From Lysobacterales bacterium (GTDB taxonomy: Bacteria; Pseudomonadota; Gammaproteobacteria; Xanthomonadales; Xanthomonadaceae), in assembly GCA_017302135.1 (NCBI GenBank), contig JAFLDZ010000012.1, positions 37,066-101,065 of the forward strand: a DNA stretch of 64,000 bases, read 5' to 3'. The translations under genes and the position numbers were made by a program. This document shows positions 25,627 to 35,016 of the stretch, one piece after another (position 1 is the first letter of the stretch; the number at the start of each line of letters is the position of its first letter). The notes below the pieces were generated by a model. It was given only the letters and a program-made list of their open reading frames with translations, was not told the origin of the DNA and searched no databases.

Positions 25627-26865
25627 ATGCGTCCTTCAGTAAACAATAGTGTGGTTATTCAAAAGCCCGGGTTTACAGATAGAGAGCTAGTTTGGCTGTG
25701 CCTCACGTCCCTTTGGCACCGCCGCTACGTCGAAAACGTGGTCCATATCGTCTGCATGCCGTCGGGGGCAAGGGTGCGGCTGCGTTACAGCAGGGAGTAC
25801 GTTAGTCCTGAGTTGTGGAATCGCGTAAGCGAAGGCAAGGCATTAGGCGATATTGTCGTGCTCATTGCGTTGCTGGACGCGCAATTTGTCGAGCCTCCGA
25901 GAGTCGAGCCGTTGCGTCGCTGCAAGCTGATCAGCGTTGGCTGCCAAGGCTCTGTTATTGTACTGGACGTAGTGCTTGGAGACTTCATGGTCGCCAGACA
26001 AGAAGGCAACGAGTTTTGGGAAGATATCAAAAAAATCGCAATCAAGCCTCCCAAAAAAAGCGATTCTGACGATCCACCTTCTGGCCATTTCTTGCAGCAA
26101 TTGACAACCGTTCCTACGAGCGTCCAGCGAGATTATTCGATTCAAGCTTGGGAAATGGTTGCAAATTCGGTCTTTAGGATTGACGACTGCGTGAATCGCG
26201 GCAGGGTACAGCGACATATTCCATACTTGTTTTTCATTGCTGGGCTCAACAATAAGCTCAACTCCTCGCTATTAAACCACGGCGAACTGGTTTGCGAGGG
26301 CGGTCTTTCTTTCTCCTTAGATGTCCATACCATCATGCGCGAGAAGGCCGGCAAGATTGACAATCCGATCGGCGAAGTATGTTTGGAGGTGAGTCACCCG
26401 GCCGCAAAGTTCATCACGTCGAGACGCGTTCGCGTTGATTCACCGCGCGATGTCAAAACCATTCAGCTGTCAACCTCAAGCGTTTTTCGTCGCGTCTATG
26501 GTCACTTGTCAATTCGCAGTATCTGCTTCGAGTATTTGGCTAGCGGAATTGAAGACGGGCATTCTATTCCGCAAGAGTCTGAAGGCCGCCCGTCGTCCGC
26601 TGGTAACGTCAATGTGTATTCGACAATCATGAAAGGTACAAATCGACGTGAAGAGGTCATCGCTACGCGTTATGATTTTTCACTAGCAGTAGGCAGGGTT
26701 CTTCCTTGGTTTGCCTGCGCCTTGGTTTCACTTGCAGCGGCCATTGCGGTGTATAAATCGCCGGACTCTGGTAATCCGGAGCTTTCCCATTTCGCACAAC
26801 CTGCTCTAGTGTTTTTAGTTGCTCTTCTCGGCTTGCGCATAGGCCTAAGAGGGGAGAAAGCCTAA
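25627..26865 (+). CDS. Membrane-anchored protein of the kinase-ATPase triad, possible effector
   Basis: A 412-residue protein. Residues 1-355 are soluble and unrecognised. The C-terminus has two hydrophobic segments (VLPWFACALVSLAAAIAVY and FAQPALVFLVALLGLRIGL) separated by a short polar loop, so the bulk would face the cytoplasm. The ATG at 25627 has CAGGAG upstream. C-terminal membrane hairpins of this kind are typical of effector subunits in abortive-infection systems, where they damage the inner membrane, but nothing here proves it. A/T-rich codon use matches the two upstream genes. Its stop faces the convergent DruA-like gene 45 bp away. Confidence 0.65.
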   Translation: MRPSVNNSVVIQKPGFTDRELVWLCLTSLWHRRYVENVVHIVCMPSGARVRLRYSREYVSPELWNRVSEGKALGDIVVLIALLDAQFVEPPRVEPLRRCKLISVGCQGSVIVLDVVLGDFMVARQEGNEFWEDIKKIAIKPPKKSDSDDPPSGHFLQQLTTVPTSVQRDYSIQAWEMVANSVFRIDDCVNRGRVQRHIPYLFFIAGLNNKLNSSLLNHGELVCEGGLSFSLDVHTIMREKAGKIDNPIGEVCLEVSHPAAKFITSRRVRVDSPRDVKTIQLSTSSVFRRVYGHLSIRSICFEYLASGIEDGHSIPQESEGRPSSAGNVNVYSTIMKGTNRREEVIATRYDFSLAVGRVLPWFACALVSLAAAIAVYKSPDSGNPELSHFAQPALVFLVALLGLRIGLRGEKA

Positions 26866-26910
26866 GATGCAGCTGACTATTCCTAGCTAGAAAAATGTAT
26901 CGATTTGAAG

Positions 26911-28104
26911 TTAAGGGCACATGGGGATGTAGGCTTGCTCGATTTGTCGATAGGCGTCGAAATGGAACCAGTCTGGCACTCTCTGCACCCTCGGCAAGCA
27001 CCAGCGCTTTTTCCAGTACGCTGACCAACCATCGTCGCTGAATTGCGACATGGCTGGCGTTTCCCCATTGCGGCACGCTTCCAGAAAGTTAGTTGCGAGC
27101 TCGAAAATAAAAACCTCGCGCTTCACCCCGTGCTCAAGGTACTTTGAAGACAGGCCCAGCGCCTGCAGTGTGTGAATGATGTTCTGCCACCGAACCCGAG
27201 GCCCATTGCCGAAACCAGCGGGAACGTGGAGACCTTCGGCCATGAGCCATGCGGCCATTCGCGGATACAGCTCTTCGAGATGGAGGGTACCGTATCCCTT
27301 GGTGTATCCCAGCGGTTTCGCTAGTAGTTGTTCTTCAAACTTCAGACGGTTGTAGACTGAACTACGCCCGAAGGCACTTGCGGTCGTAATAGCGAGCAAT
27401 GGTTGCGGGATTTTGCGCTTGAGCTGCGTCGTCTTCCGTCCGGCATAGGTTCGCCAGTACTCCTGGCGAATCACCGGAGAATGCAGCAAGCCCGCAACGA
27501 GTTTTCCGGCCAAAAGCGGCGCGTAAGCTGGGGTCGACCCAATGGTATAAGCATCCAGTGTATTGTTGACGACATGTAGCTTTATTTCTTTATCAACGTC
27601 GATGTAGTTGTCGCGGCATGCCATGTCTGCGGATGGAGACTGCAAGCCGATGATGCCTATCAACGCATTGATGCTGCGATCGATGACGAGGAAGCGCAGA
27701 CGTCGGCCATAGCCTTTCGAGTAGGGCATCGACCAGTAGCCACGAGTGACCTTGAACAACCGCTCCTCCACTGTGCGCGGCCGAACCGGCACCACGATCG
27801 GGTCGATTGATTCGGGGTCGATTTTCGCTGGTGAAGGAAAGTATGAGCGAAGCGCCCGCAGGTCCTCCTGCAGCTTCGAGTAAGTGATCTCGGTATCCCA
27901 CTGCTTGGCGCTGACATGCATCTGGCGCAGCGCTGCCTTGTCGCCACTTCGAACTGCATCGCGGCAGCGACTCCATGCATCGAGAATTTCTTCGCGCAGG
28001 AGCTTCGCCTCGCGCCGTTGCTTCGAGGCGTCGTACTGCGGCCTCTTCGCAGGGCTGTTGGACCTTGTCCGAGACGCTCTGGGCACAGATGTGGCGGATA
28101 CCAT
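26911..28104 (-). CDS. DruA-like (DUF4338) protein, orphan
   Basis: A 397-residue protein of the DUF4338 family that includes DruA of the Druantia anti-phage systems. Diagnostic block: RLFKVTRGYWSMPYSKGYGRR then LRFLVIDRSINALIGIIGLQSP (residues about 115-160), followed by the DNYID and KLHVVNNTLDAYTIG segments and a long helical C-terminus. DruA binds and nicks DNA in published work on Druantia. None of the partner genes (druB, C, D or the large helicase druE) is present within the window. The start ATG at 28104 has no clear ribosome site, so the N-terminus is uncertain. Positively charged residues 1-45 are probably disordered. Confidence 0.75.
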   Translation of the reverse strand: MVSATSVPRASRTRSNSPAKRPQYDASKQRREAKLLREEILDAWSRCRDAVRSGDKAALRQMHVSAKQWDTEITYSKLQEDLRALRSYFPSPAKIDPESIDPIVVPVRPRTVEERLFKVTRGYWSMPYSKGYGRRLRFLVIDRSINALIGIIGLQSPSADMACRDNYIDVDKEIKLHVVNNTLDAYTIGSTPAYAPLLAGKLVAGLLHSPVIRQEYWRTYAGRKTTQLKRKIPQPLLAITTASAFGRSSVYNRLKFEEQLLAKPLGYTKGYGTLHLEELYPRMAAWLMAEGLHVPAGFGNGPRVRWQNIIHTLQALGLSSKYLEHGVKREVFIFELATNFLEACRNGETPAMSQFSDDGWSAYWKKRWCLPRVQRVPDWFHFDAYRQIEQAYIPMCP

Positions 28105-28569
28105 GGGAGGGGCACTTGGAAGTTCGGCGTATTTGGCCAGCTATGGGGCCAATTGTCAACCGAAATGCGTCACTTATCGCGCCGTAAGCGTTTGTTATCA
28201 ATAGAGTTTTGACGTGCTTTGAAGGAGATTCCAGGGCAGCCAGCAGGAGACGGGGGTTGAAGAAATCGGGCCTAGTAGCGCAGAACTTGAGCCATCTCCT
28301 GGTCACCCGCCCGACTATGTGCGTCCTCGAAGAGTAATCGTCAGCGGCGCAGCGGCTGACGACTAACCAGAGTTCTGTGGGCGGAACTATTGGGGGCGAA
28401 CCAGTCATCGGAGCAGAGTCACTGAAAGGTACGTCCCTGCATCTGTGTACTTCGTGGAAGCCCGGCAAGCCGACGAGACTACAAGCAGAATAGTTCGCGA
28501 GGCCATGTTCTCGTAGGTGTACCGAGGCCTGCTTCTAGCTGAAAGTTGCCCCTTGGAATTCTCCTGCAT
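28105..28569. other. Spacer between dnaE2 and the DruA-like gene
   Basis: 465 bp. A minus-strand frame from about 28468 to 28100 (with VGRVTRRWLKFCATRPDFFN and PRLLLAALESPSKHVKTLLI) looks partly protein-like. It is in a different frame from the DruA-like gene and could be a frameshifted remnant of its upstream region or chance. No other signal is seen. Confidence 0.3.
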
Positions 28570-31500
28570 TCAATGAAAATCTCGACTGCCTAACCGTAAC
28601 GAGGTTATTAGCGATTTGTAGTCCTCCATTCGATACACGATCAAGTGTCGCACTCCATCGACGCACTCCCACCGTCCATCTATCGCCATCAAGCTCGACT
28701 CCAGCAGTTCTCGTCGTTGCTCTTCGGCGGTGCGCTTCCACACCACAGCGTTGACCATGCCGTGTTCGTCTTCGAGAGTCACGAACGTCACGCCACTGGC
28801 GGTTTCCGGCCGTTGACGCATACGCACGAGGCCAGCAAATCGCACCCGCTTGCCGTGGGGAGCCTTGGCGAGATCCGCCGAGGACAGGCACCGCCGCGCG
28901 GTGAGTTGTTTGCGGATCAGGCTCAGCGGGTGCTTGCCGAGGGTGAGGCCGATCGAGGCGTAGTCGGCGACCATGTCCTCGCCGACGCTCGGCAGCGGGA
29001 TGGCGAGGTCGGGCTCCGCGGTCTGCTGTACGCCGTCGAACAGCGGCAGCGGTGCTTCGACGCCGGCGATGGCCCAGCGTGCGCGATGGCGGTGGCCGCT
29101 GAGGCCCTTGAGGGCGCCGGATTCGGCGAGCAGGGCCTGATGGCGGCGGTCGACGCTGGCGCGATGGCACAGGTCAGCGACGTCGGCGAAAGGGCGCGGC
29201 GCACGTGCGCTGGCGATGCGTTCGGCGACGTCTTGCGAGAACCCGCTGACCAGCCGCAGCCCGAGCCGGATTGCCGGCTTTCCGCGAGTATCGCCATCGG
29301 CGAATTCCAACCCGCAGTCCCAGTCGCTGTAGCGCACATCGACCGGCAGCACGCGGATGCCTTTGCGCTTGGCATCCTGCAAGAGTTGGTCCGGGGTGTA
29401 GAACCCCATCGGCTGGCTGTTGATCAGGCTGGCGACGAAGGCGGCGGGTTCGTGGCATTTCAGCCAGCAGCTCGCGTAAGTCACCAGCGCGAAGCTCGCG
29501 GCATGGCTCTCGGGGAAGCCGTAGCTACCGAAACCCTTGATGCGCTCGAAAGTCTGCTCCGCGTACTCGCGCGAGTAGCCGCGGGCGAGCATGCCGGCAA
29601 GCAGCTTCTCGCGATACGGTTCGAGGCCACCGCGGCGCTTCCAAGCAGCCATCGAGCGTCGCAACTGATCGGCCTCGCCAGGCGTGAAACCGGCGGCATC
29701 GACGGCGACCTGCATGACTTGTTCCTGGAACAAAGGCACGCCGAGGGTGCGCTCGAAGACGTGCTTCAGTTTGGATGGATAGTCGATCGGCTCCTCGCCG
29801 CGGCGACGTCGCAGATACGGATGGACCATGTCGCCCTGGATCGGACCTGGACGCACGATTGCGACTTCGATCACCAGGTCGTAGAAGCAGACAGGCTTTA
29901 GGCGCGGCAGCATCGCCATCTGCGCACGCGACTCGATCTGGAATACGCCCACGGTGTCGGCGCGACCGATCATTGCGTAGGTCGCCGGATCCTCGGCCGG
30001 AATGGTGGCGATCGACAGATCGCGACGCCCCGTCGCACGTAGCAGATCCAATGTCTTGCGCACGGCCGTCAGCATGCCAAGCGCCAGACAATCGACCTTC
30101 ATGAGTCCGAGCGCGTCGAGATCGTCCTTATCCCACTGCAACACCGTGCGACCTTCCATCGCGGCATTCTCGGTCGGCACCAGCGTGTAAAGCGGATATT
30201 CGGAGATCACCATGCCGCCGGGGTGCTGCGACAGGTGGCGCGGGAAGTCCATCAGTTCGGAGGTGAGCGCAATGACTCGGCGCAGAATCGACGTGCCCGG
30301 GTCGAAGCCCTGTTCGCGCAGGTATTCCGGCACAGGCGCGTGCCCGCCCCAGCGGTCCATCGTGCGCGCCAGCCGGTCCACCTGGTCAGGCGGCAAGCCG
30401 AGCGCCTTAGCGACATCGCGCGCCGCACCGCGTCCTCGGTAGCTGTTGGCAACCGCCGTCATCGCCGCGCGGTCGCGGCCGTAGCGATGGAAGATGTACT
30501 GAATCACCTCTTCGCGGCGCTCATGCTCGAAATCGATGTCGATGTCTGGCGGCTCGTTGCGCTCGCGCGAGATGAACCGCTCGAAGAGCAGATTCATGTG
30601 TGCAGGATCGAGTTCGGTCACACCCAGCGCAAAGCACACCGCCGAGTTGGCAGCCGAACCCCGCCCCTGGCAGAGGATGCCGCGACTGCGTGCGAAGCGA
30701 ACGATGTCGTGGACGGTCAGGAAATAGGATTCGTATTGCAACTCTGCGATCAACGCCAACTCGTGTTCGATCAAATCCCGTGCCCGTTGAGAAGCTCCGT
30801 CTGGCCAGCGCCAGCGGATGCCGTCCTCCGTCAGCGTTCGCAGCCACGAGGTCGGCGTGTGTCCTTCTGGGACCAACTCATGCGGGTAGGTGTAACGCAG
30901 TTGGTCGAGCGTGAAGCGGCACCGCTCGGCGACACGTAACGTTTCGGTGAGCAGGTCGACTGGATAGATCGCCGACAGCGCCTCGCGCGTCCGCAGGTGA
31001 CGCTCGCCGTTGGGGAACAGGCGCCAACCGGCATCGGCGACGGTGGTGTGATGGCGGATCGCGGTCAGGGTATCCTGCAACGAACGGCGGCGTCGCACAT
31101 GCATGTGGACATCGCCGGTCGCGACCAGCGGCAGGGCATGGCGTTCGCCAAGCGACCGTAGCAGCGACAAACGCTCGGCATCGTCCGCACTGCGGTGCAG
31201 TTCGACCGCGATCCACAGCCGCTGCGGAAACAGGCCGATCAACCACGCGGCATCCGCCTCCGACGGCCGATCCGTGGGTACCCAGAGCGCCAGCAACCCG
31301 AGCGGCAACTTGGCGAAGTCCGTCCGCAGCGACCGATACTCGCCCTTCGCGGTACGACGTCGCGCGGTGGTGATCAACTTACACAGTGCGACATAACCGT
31401 CGAGGTCGGCGGCCAACAGCACCAGCTTCGGGCCATCCTCGATCTGCAGTTCGCTGCCCACGATCAACGGCAGGTCGAATTCCCGCGCGGCTTCGTAGGC

Positions 31501-31668
31501 GCGCACGATGCCGGCCATCGAGCACTCGTCGGTGATCGCGAGCGCGCGGTAGCCGCAGCGCTTCGCGCGCTCGAACAGTTCCTTCGCCGTCGAGGCGCCG
31601 CGTTGGAAGCTGAAGGCCGAGAGGCAATGCAGCTCTGCGTAGGCCGGCGCGGGCACAGGGTCGTTCAT
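28570..31668 (-). CDS. dnaE2: Error-prone DNA polymerase DnaE2 (ImuC)
   Basis: A 1032-residue C-family polymerase, the catalytic subunit of the ImuA-ImuB-DnaE2 mutasome that copies past DNA lesions. The N-terminal PHP domain starts [17 protein letters not shown], typical of DnaE2. The catalytic aspartates are in the [12 protein letters not shown] motif (about residue 385-396), with fingers/helix-hairpin segments such as [23 protein letters not shown]-terminal OB fold ([20 protein letters not shown]) is present. ATG 31668 overlaps the imuB stop by 4 bp (ATGA). The length is normal. It is the last gene of the LexA-controlled imu operon. Confidence 0.95.
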   Translation of the reverse strand: MNDPVPAPAYAELHCLSAFSFQRGASTAKELFERAKRCGYRALAITDECSMAGIVRAYEAAREFDLPLIVGSELQIEDGPKLVLLAADLDGYVALCKLITTARRRTAKGEYRSLRTDFAKLPLGLLALWVPTDRPSEADAAWLIGLFPQRLWIAVELHRSADDAERLSLLRSLGERHALPLVATGDVHMHVRRRRSLQDTLTAIRHHTTVADAGWRLFPNGERHLRTREALSAIYPVDLLTETLRVAERCRFTLDQLRYTYPHELVPEGHTPTSWLRTLTEDGIRWRWPDGASQRARDLIEHELALIAELQYESYFLTVHDIVRFARSRGILCQGRGSAANSAVCFALGVTELDPAHMNLLFERFISRERNEPPDIDIDFEHERREEVIQYIFHRYGRDRAAMTAVANSYRGRGAARDVAKALGLPPDQVDRLARTMDRWGGHAPVPEYLREQGFDPGTSILRRVIALTSELMDFPRHLSQHPGGMVISEYPLYTLVPTENAAMEGRTVLQWDKDDLDALGLMKVDCLALGMLTAVRKTLDLLRATGRRDLSIATIPAEDPATYAMIGRADTVGVFQIESRAQMAMLPRLKPVCFYDLVIEVAIVRPGPIQGDMVHPYLRRRRGEEPIDYPSKLKHVFERTLGVPLFQEQVMQVAVDAAGFTPGEADQLRRSMAAWKRRGGLEPYREKLLAGMLARGYSREYAEQTFERIKGFGSYGFPESHAASFALVTYASCWLKCHEPAAFVASLINSQPMGFYTPDQLLQDAKRKGIRVLPVDVRYSDWDCGLEFADGDTRGKPAIRLGLRLVSGFSQDVAERIASARAPRPFADVADLCHRASVDRRHQALLAESGALKGLSGHRHRARWAIAGVEAPLPLFDGVQQTAEPDLAIPLPSVGEDMVADYASIGLTLGKHPLSLIRKQLTARRCLSSADLAKAPHGKRVRFAGLVRMRQRPETASGVTFVTLEDEHGMVNAVVWKRTAEEQRRELLESSLMAIDGRWECVDGVRHLIVYRMEDYKSLITSLRLGSRDFH

Positions 31669-33071
31669 GCGAACCAGCCGTGCAGCAGAAACGGTCCACG
31701 CTCCCCCGGCGCACAGAACACCCACGCGCGTTGCCCCTGTGACGTGCGGATCACGTAGTAGTCACGCCGTGCATCGCCGTCATCCCACCAGCCCGACTCG
31801 ATTCGCTCCGGCCCGGACAAAATCTCGAACCGCGTCTCACGCATTGGAATCGGACGATCAAGCAACCAGCCCGGCCGCACCGGCAACGCGGGTGGCGGTA
31901 GGCGCGGCATCATCGTGCCCGTCGCGCGCTCGGGGCGATGGTCCGCCTCCACGCCGATGCCGTGGACCGCGTCATCACCGAGCCTGGCGCGCAATCGCTC
32001 GCGCAACTGCTCCCACGGCACCGCCTGCTGCGGCCGGGTGTCGAACAGATCGCGCGATGCGGGCACGAACGCCGGCAGTTCGTCGGCGACCAGGCGCAGC
32101 GCCCGCGTTGCGGCAGGCAACCGGATCTGCTCCAGCCGGCTGCGAGCGATATCGAACAACACGCCGGCATCCCGCTCAGCCGAGAGTAGGCCGATGGCGA
32201 TGATTGTGGCCGGGTGGAACTCGTGCGCGAAGTGCAGCGAGAACCGCTGCACGCCGCCGTCGCGGCTGGAGAGGAAGGCCGAGAGGTCAGAAGTCAGTCG
32301 GCGCAACGGGAACAGCAGGCCCTGGCTGGTCTCGACCTCATATTCGAACTCGATGAACGCCTCGAAACGATCGGGCGGCTCGAAGTAGCGCAACGGTGGC
32401 TCGACGTGGCCGCGGATCTGGTCGAGGTGGGCGAGCACGGTTTTCGGAAAGCGTCGCGTCACCGTCTCGCGCGGCAGCTCGAATACCTGCCGAAGCTTGC
32501 GCATGCCCATGCGCGAGAACGCAGTCGCGATCTCGAGCGGCAACCCACTGCGCTCGATCGGCAACTGACCCAGCGCTTGGTCGAGCTGGGGGTCATCGAT
32601 GCCGATCTCGTCGTACGCGTTGGCCAGCACCCGCGTGGCGTAGGGGTTCGGCGCAGCGACAAGCCGGTGCCGGAATCCAAGGTCGCCCAGTTCGGAACGC
32701 AGGCGCCGGGAGAGCATGGGCCAATCGCCAAACAAGGCGCGGCTGGCGCCGATCTCCAGCACCAGCGCATGCGCGAAATCGAGACTCACCTGCGAGCTGA
32801 AGCTGTAGGCCCAGGTCGCGAGCAGATCTCGCGCCTGCGCTTCGGCTTTCGGGTCGTACTCGTGCGGGACGAAGGCACTGGTGAGGGCCTGCGCCGCCGA
32901 CACCAGCATGCCGCGCCGCAGCCCGAGCGCGGCGGCGGCCGGGCTGACGGCGTGGAGTTCGCGCCGCTGCGCCGGGCCGGCGACGAGCACTAGCGGCCGT
33001 TCGGGTTCGGGATCTGCACGGAGGACAGTATCCATCGCCAGATGCGGCAGTAGCAGACAAGCCCAGCGCAT
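31665..33071 (-). CDS. imuB: Y-family-like polymerase ImuB, mutasome hub
   Basis: A 468-residue DinB-like protein that lacks a functional catalytic triad in known members and links ImuA, DnaE2 and the beta clamp. The start [18 protein letters not shown] is typical. The fingers/little-finger regions follow, with [18 protein letters not shown] and [20 protein letters not shown]. The C-terminal extension ([23 protein letters not shown]) is the ImuB tail. It starts 11 bp after the imuA stop and its end overlaps dnaE2. Confidence 0.93.
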   Translation of the reverse strand: MRWACLLLPHLAMDTVLRADPEPERPLVLVAGPAQRRELHAVSPAAAALGLRRGMLVSAAQALTSAFVPHEYDPKAEAQARDLLATWAYSFSSQVSLDFAHALVLEIGASRALFGDWPMLSRRLRSELGDLGFRHRLVAAPNPYATRVLANAYDEIGIDDPQLDQALGQLPIERSGLPLEIATAFSRMGMRKLRQVFELPRETVTRRFPKTVLAHLDQIRGHVEPPLRYFEPPDRFEAFIEFEYEVETSQGLLFPLRRLTSDLSAFLSSRDGGVQRFSLHFAHEFHPATIIAIGLLSAERDAGVLFDIARSRLEQIRLPAATRALRLVADELPAFVPASRDLFDTRPQQAVPWEQLRERLRARLGDDAVHGIGVEADHRPERATGTMMPRLPPPALPVRPGWLLDRPIPMRETRFEILSGPERIESGWWDDGDARRDYYVIRTSQGQRAWVFCAPGERGPFLLHGWFA

Positions 33072-33082
33072 GCGCCTTCACC

Positions 33083-33703
33083 TCAGTACGTGCCGGTCAT
33101 GGCGACCGGCCGGGCTGGCGGCGTGCCGCCGCGGCACTTGAGCACACGGATGGTGCGCTCGGCCGGTTCGATCGCCAGCCGCAGCGCCGCCGGCGACGGG
33201 TTCGCGCCCTCGCGAAGAGAGCGGAACGCGATCGCGAGGCATTGGCCGTCAGCCGCGGCTGTCGCCAGCCGGCGCAGGGCGCGGTCGTCGGCTCTCTGTG
33301 GCCAACACAGCACCGCCTTGCAAGTCGCGGAGCGCAGGCATTGCTCGGTGGCCCAGAGCGCATCGCGCGCCGCCGCTTCGACCACTTGCACTTGCCGCAG
33401 GTCCATCCCCGCGGAGTGCCAGGCCGGCGCATGCGTGCGGTACGGCGGGGCGACCAGGACCACCCGTTGCCCGGCGCGGGTCAGCCGGGCCAGGGTCGGC
33501 CAAACCACCGCTAACTCGCCGACGCCATCTGCCGGCAACAGCACCTCGCTCAGGGCATGTTCTGGCCAGCCGCCGGTGGGCAGCGCCTTGTCCAGCGCGG
33601 CATGGCCGGTGGGCTCGGGCGCCGAGACGGGCGACGCGACCGCCTGGCCACGCCAAACCCGGCGCGCAGCCAGCAGGCCATCGAGGGCGACGACGGCCCC
33701 CAT
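33083..33703 (-). CDS. imuA: ImuA (RecA/SulA-like) mutasome subunit
   Basis: A 206-residue RecA-like protein without a usable Walker A. The parts GHAALDKALPTGGWPEHALSE and RVVLVAPPYRTHAPAWHSAGMDL are standard for ImuA of Gammaproteobacteria. ATG 33703 (MGAVVALDGLLAARRVWRG) has GGGAAG about 9 nt upstream; an in-frame start at 33790 is less likely because the first 29 residues match nothing. First gene of imuA-imuB-dnaE2, with a LexA box 116 bp upstream. Confidence 0.9.
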   Translation of the reverse strand: MGAVVALDGLLAARRVWRGQAVASPVSAPEPTGHAALDKALPTGGWPEHALSEVLLPADGVGELAVVWPTLARLTRAGQRVVLVAPPYRTHAPAWHSAGMDLRQVQVVEAAARDALWATEQCLRSATCKAVLCWPQRADDRALRRLATAAADGQCLAIAFRSLREGANPSPAALRLAIEPAERTIRVLKCRGGTPPARPVAMTGTY

Positions 33704-33818
33704 CAGCCCGCTCTTCCCTGAGCGCGGAACCGGGTTTGGGAAGATGAACAGGCAAGCATGGGGCCGGAGTCTCGGGGCAGGTCGTATCACGTCCTGAGAC
33801 GGCGCATCCTACTCCGAT

Positions 33819-33834
33819 TTAGTAGAATTACTAA
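33819..33834. promoter_or_regulatory. LexA box between imuA and the SRAP gene
   Basis: TTAGTAGAATTACTAA: outer arms TTAGTA and TACTAA are an exact inverted repeat. This agrees with the TTAG-N8-CTAA LexA sites of Xanthomonadales. It lies between divergent imuA (33703) and the SRAP gene (33922), so both can be induced by DNA damage from one site. Confidence 0.85.
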
Positions 33835-33921
33835 AACCTCAATCCCGGCCGGAACTTGGCGTAACAACCTCCCGCCCGCGATGCACAATGACTAACAGAG
33901 ACGACAGGGGGAACCGCGTCG

Positions 33922-34878
33922 ATGTGCTATTCCGCGCAGGTCTGGCAGGCCTATCAGGACTACGTGCGCCGCTTTGGCGCCGTGATCAGCATCCGCGAGT
34001 TCGTGGAGCTGTACGCCAGCCGCGAGCAGGGCGCCAAGGTCAAGACGACCAAGGCGATGGACGACGCGTTCATGCGCGCAGGTACGCACGAGACGCGTGA
34101 GATTGCCAGAAGCATCGAGGCCTGGAACACGCAGCACACATCCGAACTGGAACAATTGCTGTTCCAGCAGCGCAAGCGCCTGGCTGATGCCGAACGCATC
34201 TTGCGCACCAAGTCGACGAAGAAGGCGCTCGACGACCAGCGCATCGCCACGAACAAGATCGAATGGGCGAAGGGCAAGCTGGCGGATCTGCGGCGGACTA
34301 CGCTGGAGGATCGCGATCGCCGGATCTTCCCCGGTGTCTATGCACCCGTGATGGTGATGGAGCACGGCAAGCGCGTGATCAAGCCGATGCGCTACCAGTG
34401 CCGACCAGCAGGCAAACCCGCGTTCTACGACGAGAAGTATCCCGGCACCTACAATGCCAGGCGCGACAATCTGGAAGGCTTCTGGAAAGGCCAGTTCGGC
34501 CACACCCACGGCGTCATCGTCTGCGATGCGTTCTATGAAAACGTCAGTCGGCACAAGGTCGAAGGCCGGGAACTCGCCGAGGGCGAGGCTGAAGAGAACG
34601 TGGTGCTGGAGTTCCGCCCGCAACCGCGGCAAGACATGCTCATTGCCTGCATCTACTCGAACTGGCAAAGTGCAGACGAAGAACTCTGGTCATTCGCGGC
34701 GATCACGGATGAACCACCGGCCGAAGTCGCGGCCGCAGGACACGATCGCTGCATTATCCCGATCAAGGAGGAGCACTTGGATGCGTGGCTCACGCCGAAT
34801 CCGAAACGTCTCAATGGGCTCTACGCGATCTTGGACGATCGCCAGAGACCTTATTACGAGTACAGCATGGCGGCTTGA
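33922..34878 (+). CDS. SOS response-associated peptidase (YedK/HMCES family, SRAP)
   Basis: A 318-residue SRAP-domain protein that forms a thiazolidine crosslink with abasic sites in single-stranded DNA. The essential Cys is residue 2 (MCYSAQVW), which fixes the start. Other conserved residues are in TYNARRDNLEGFW, CDAFYENV (active-site Glu) and AAAGHDRCIIPI (His). It is longer than E. coli YedK because of a helical insertion at about residues 30-115 (coiled, rich in Lys, Arg and Glu). Divergent from imuA and sharing the LexA box, so it belongs to the DNA-damage response. Confidence 0.92.
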   Translation: MCYSAQVWQAYQDYVRRFGAVISIREFVELYASREQGAKVKTTKAMDDAFMRAGTHETREIARSIEAWNTQHTSELEQLLFQQRKRLADAERILRTKSTKKALDDQRIATNKIEWAKGKLADLRRTTLEDRDRRIFPGVYAPVMVMEHGKRVIKPMRYQCRPAGKPAFYDEKYPGTYNARRDNLEGFWKGQFGHTHGVIVCDAFYENVSRHKVEGRELAEGEAEENVVLEFRPQPRQDMLIACIYSNWQSADEELWSFAAITDEPPAEVAAAGHDRCIIPIKEEHLDAWLTPNPKRLNGLYAILDDRQRPYYEYSMAA

Positions 34879-35016
34879 TCGTAGCAAGCCGCATCATGCT
34901 ACGCAGAATCACCGCCCGAAGTACGGCTCTTGTCGTACGCATCGTGAGGCGGCTACGGCGACGTTGAAAGTCGTGCGCAACGGCATTGGTGAAACCAAGA
35001 TGACGAGGGCGTAACG

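Noticed and set aside
27593..28468. 291-codon minus-strand frame overlapping the DruA-like gene
   Set aside because: Its downstream half is a frame shadow of DUF4338; the upstream half is only weakly protein-like and is mentioned as a possible remnant.
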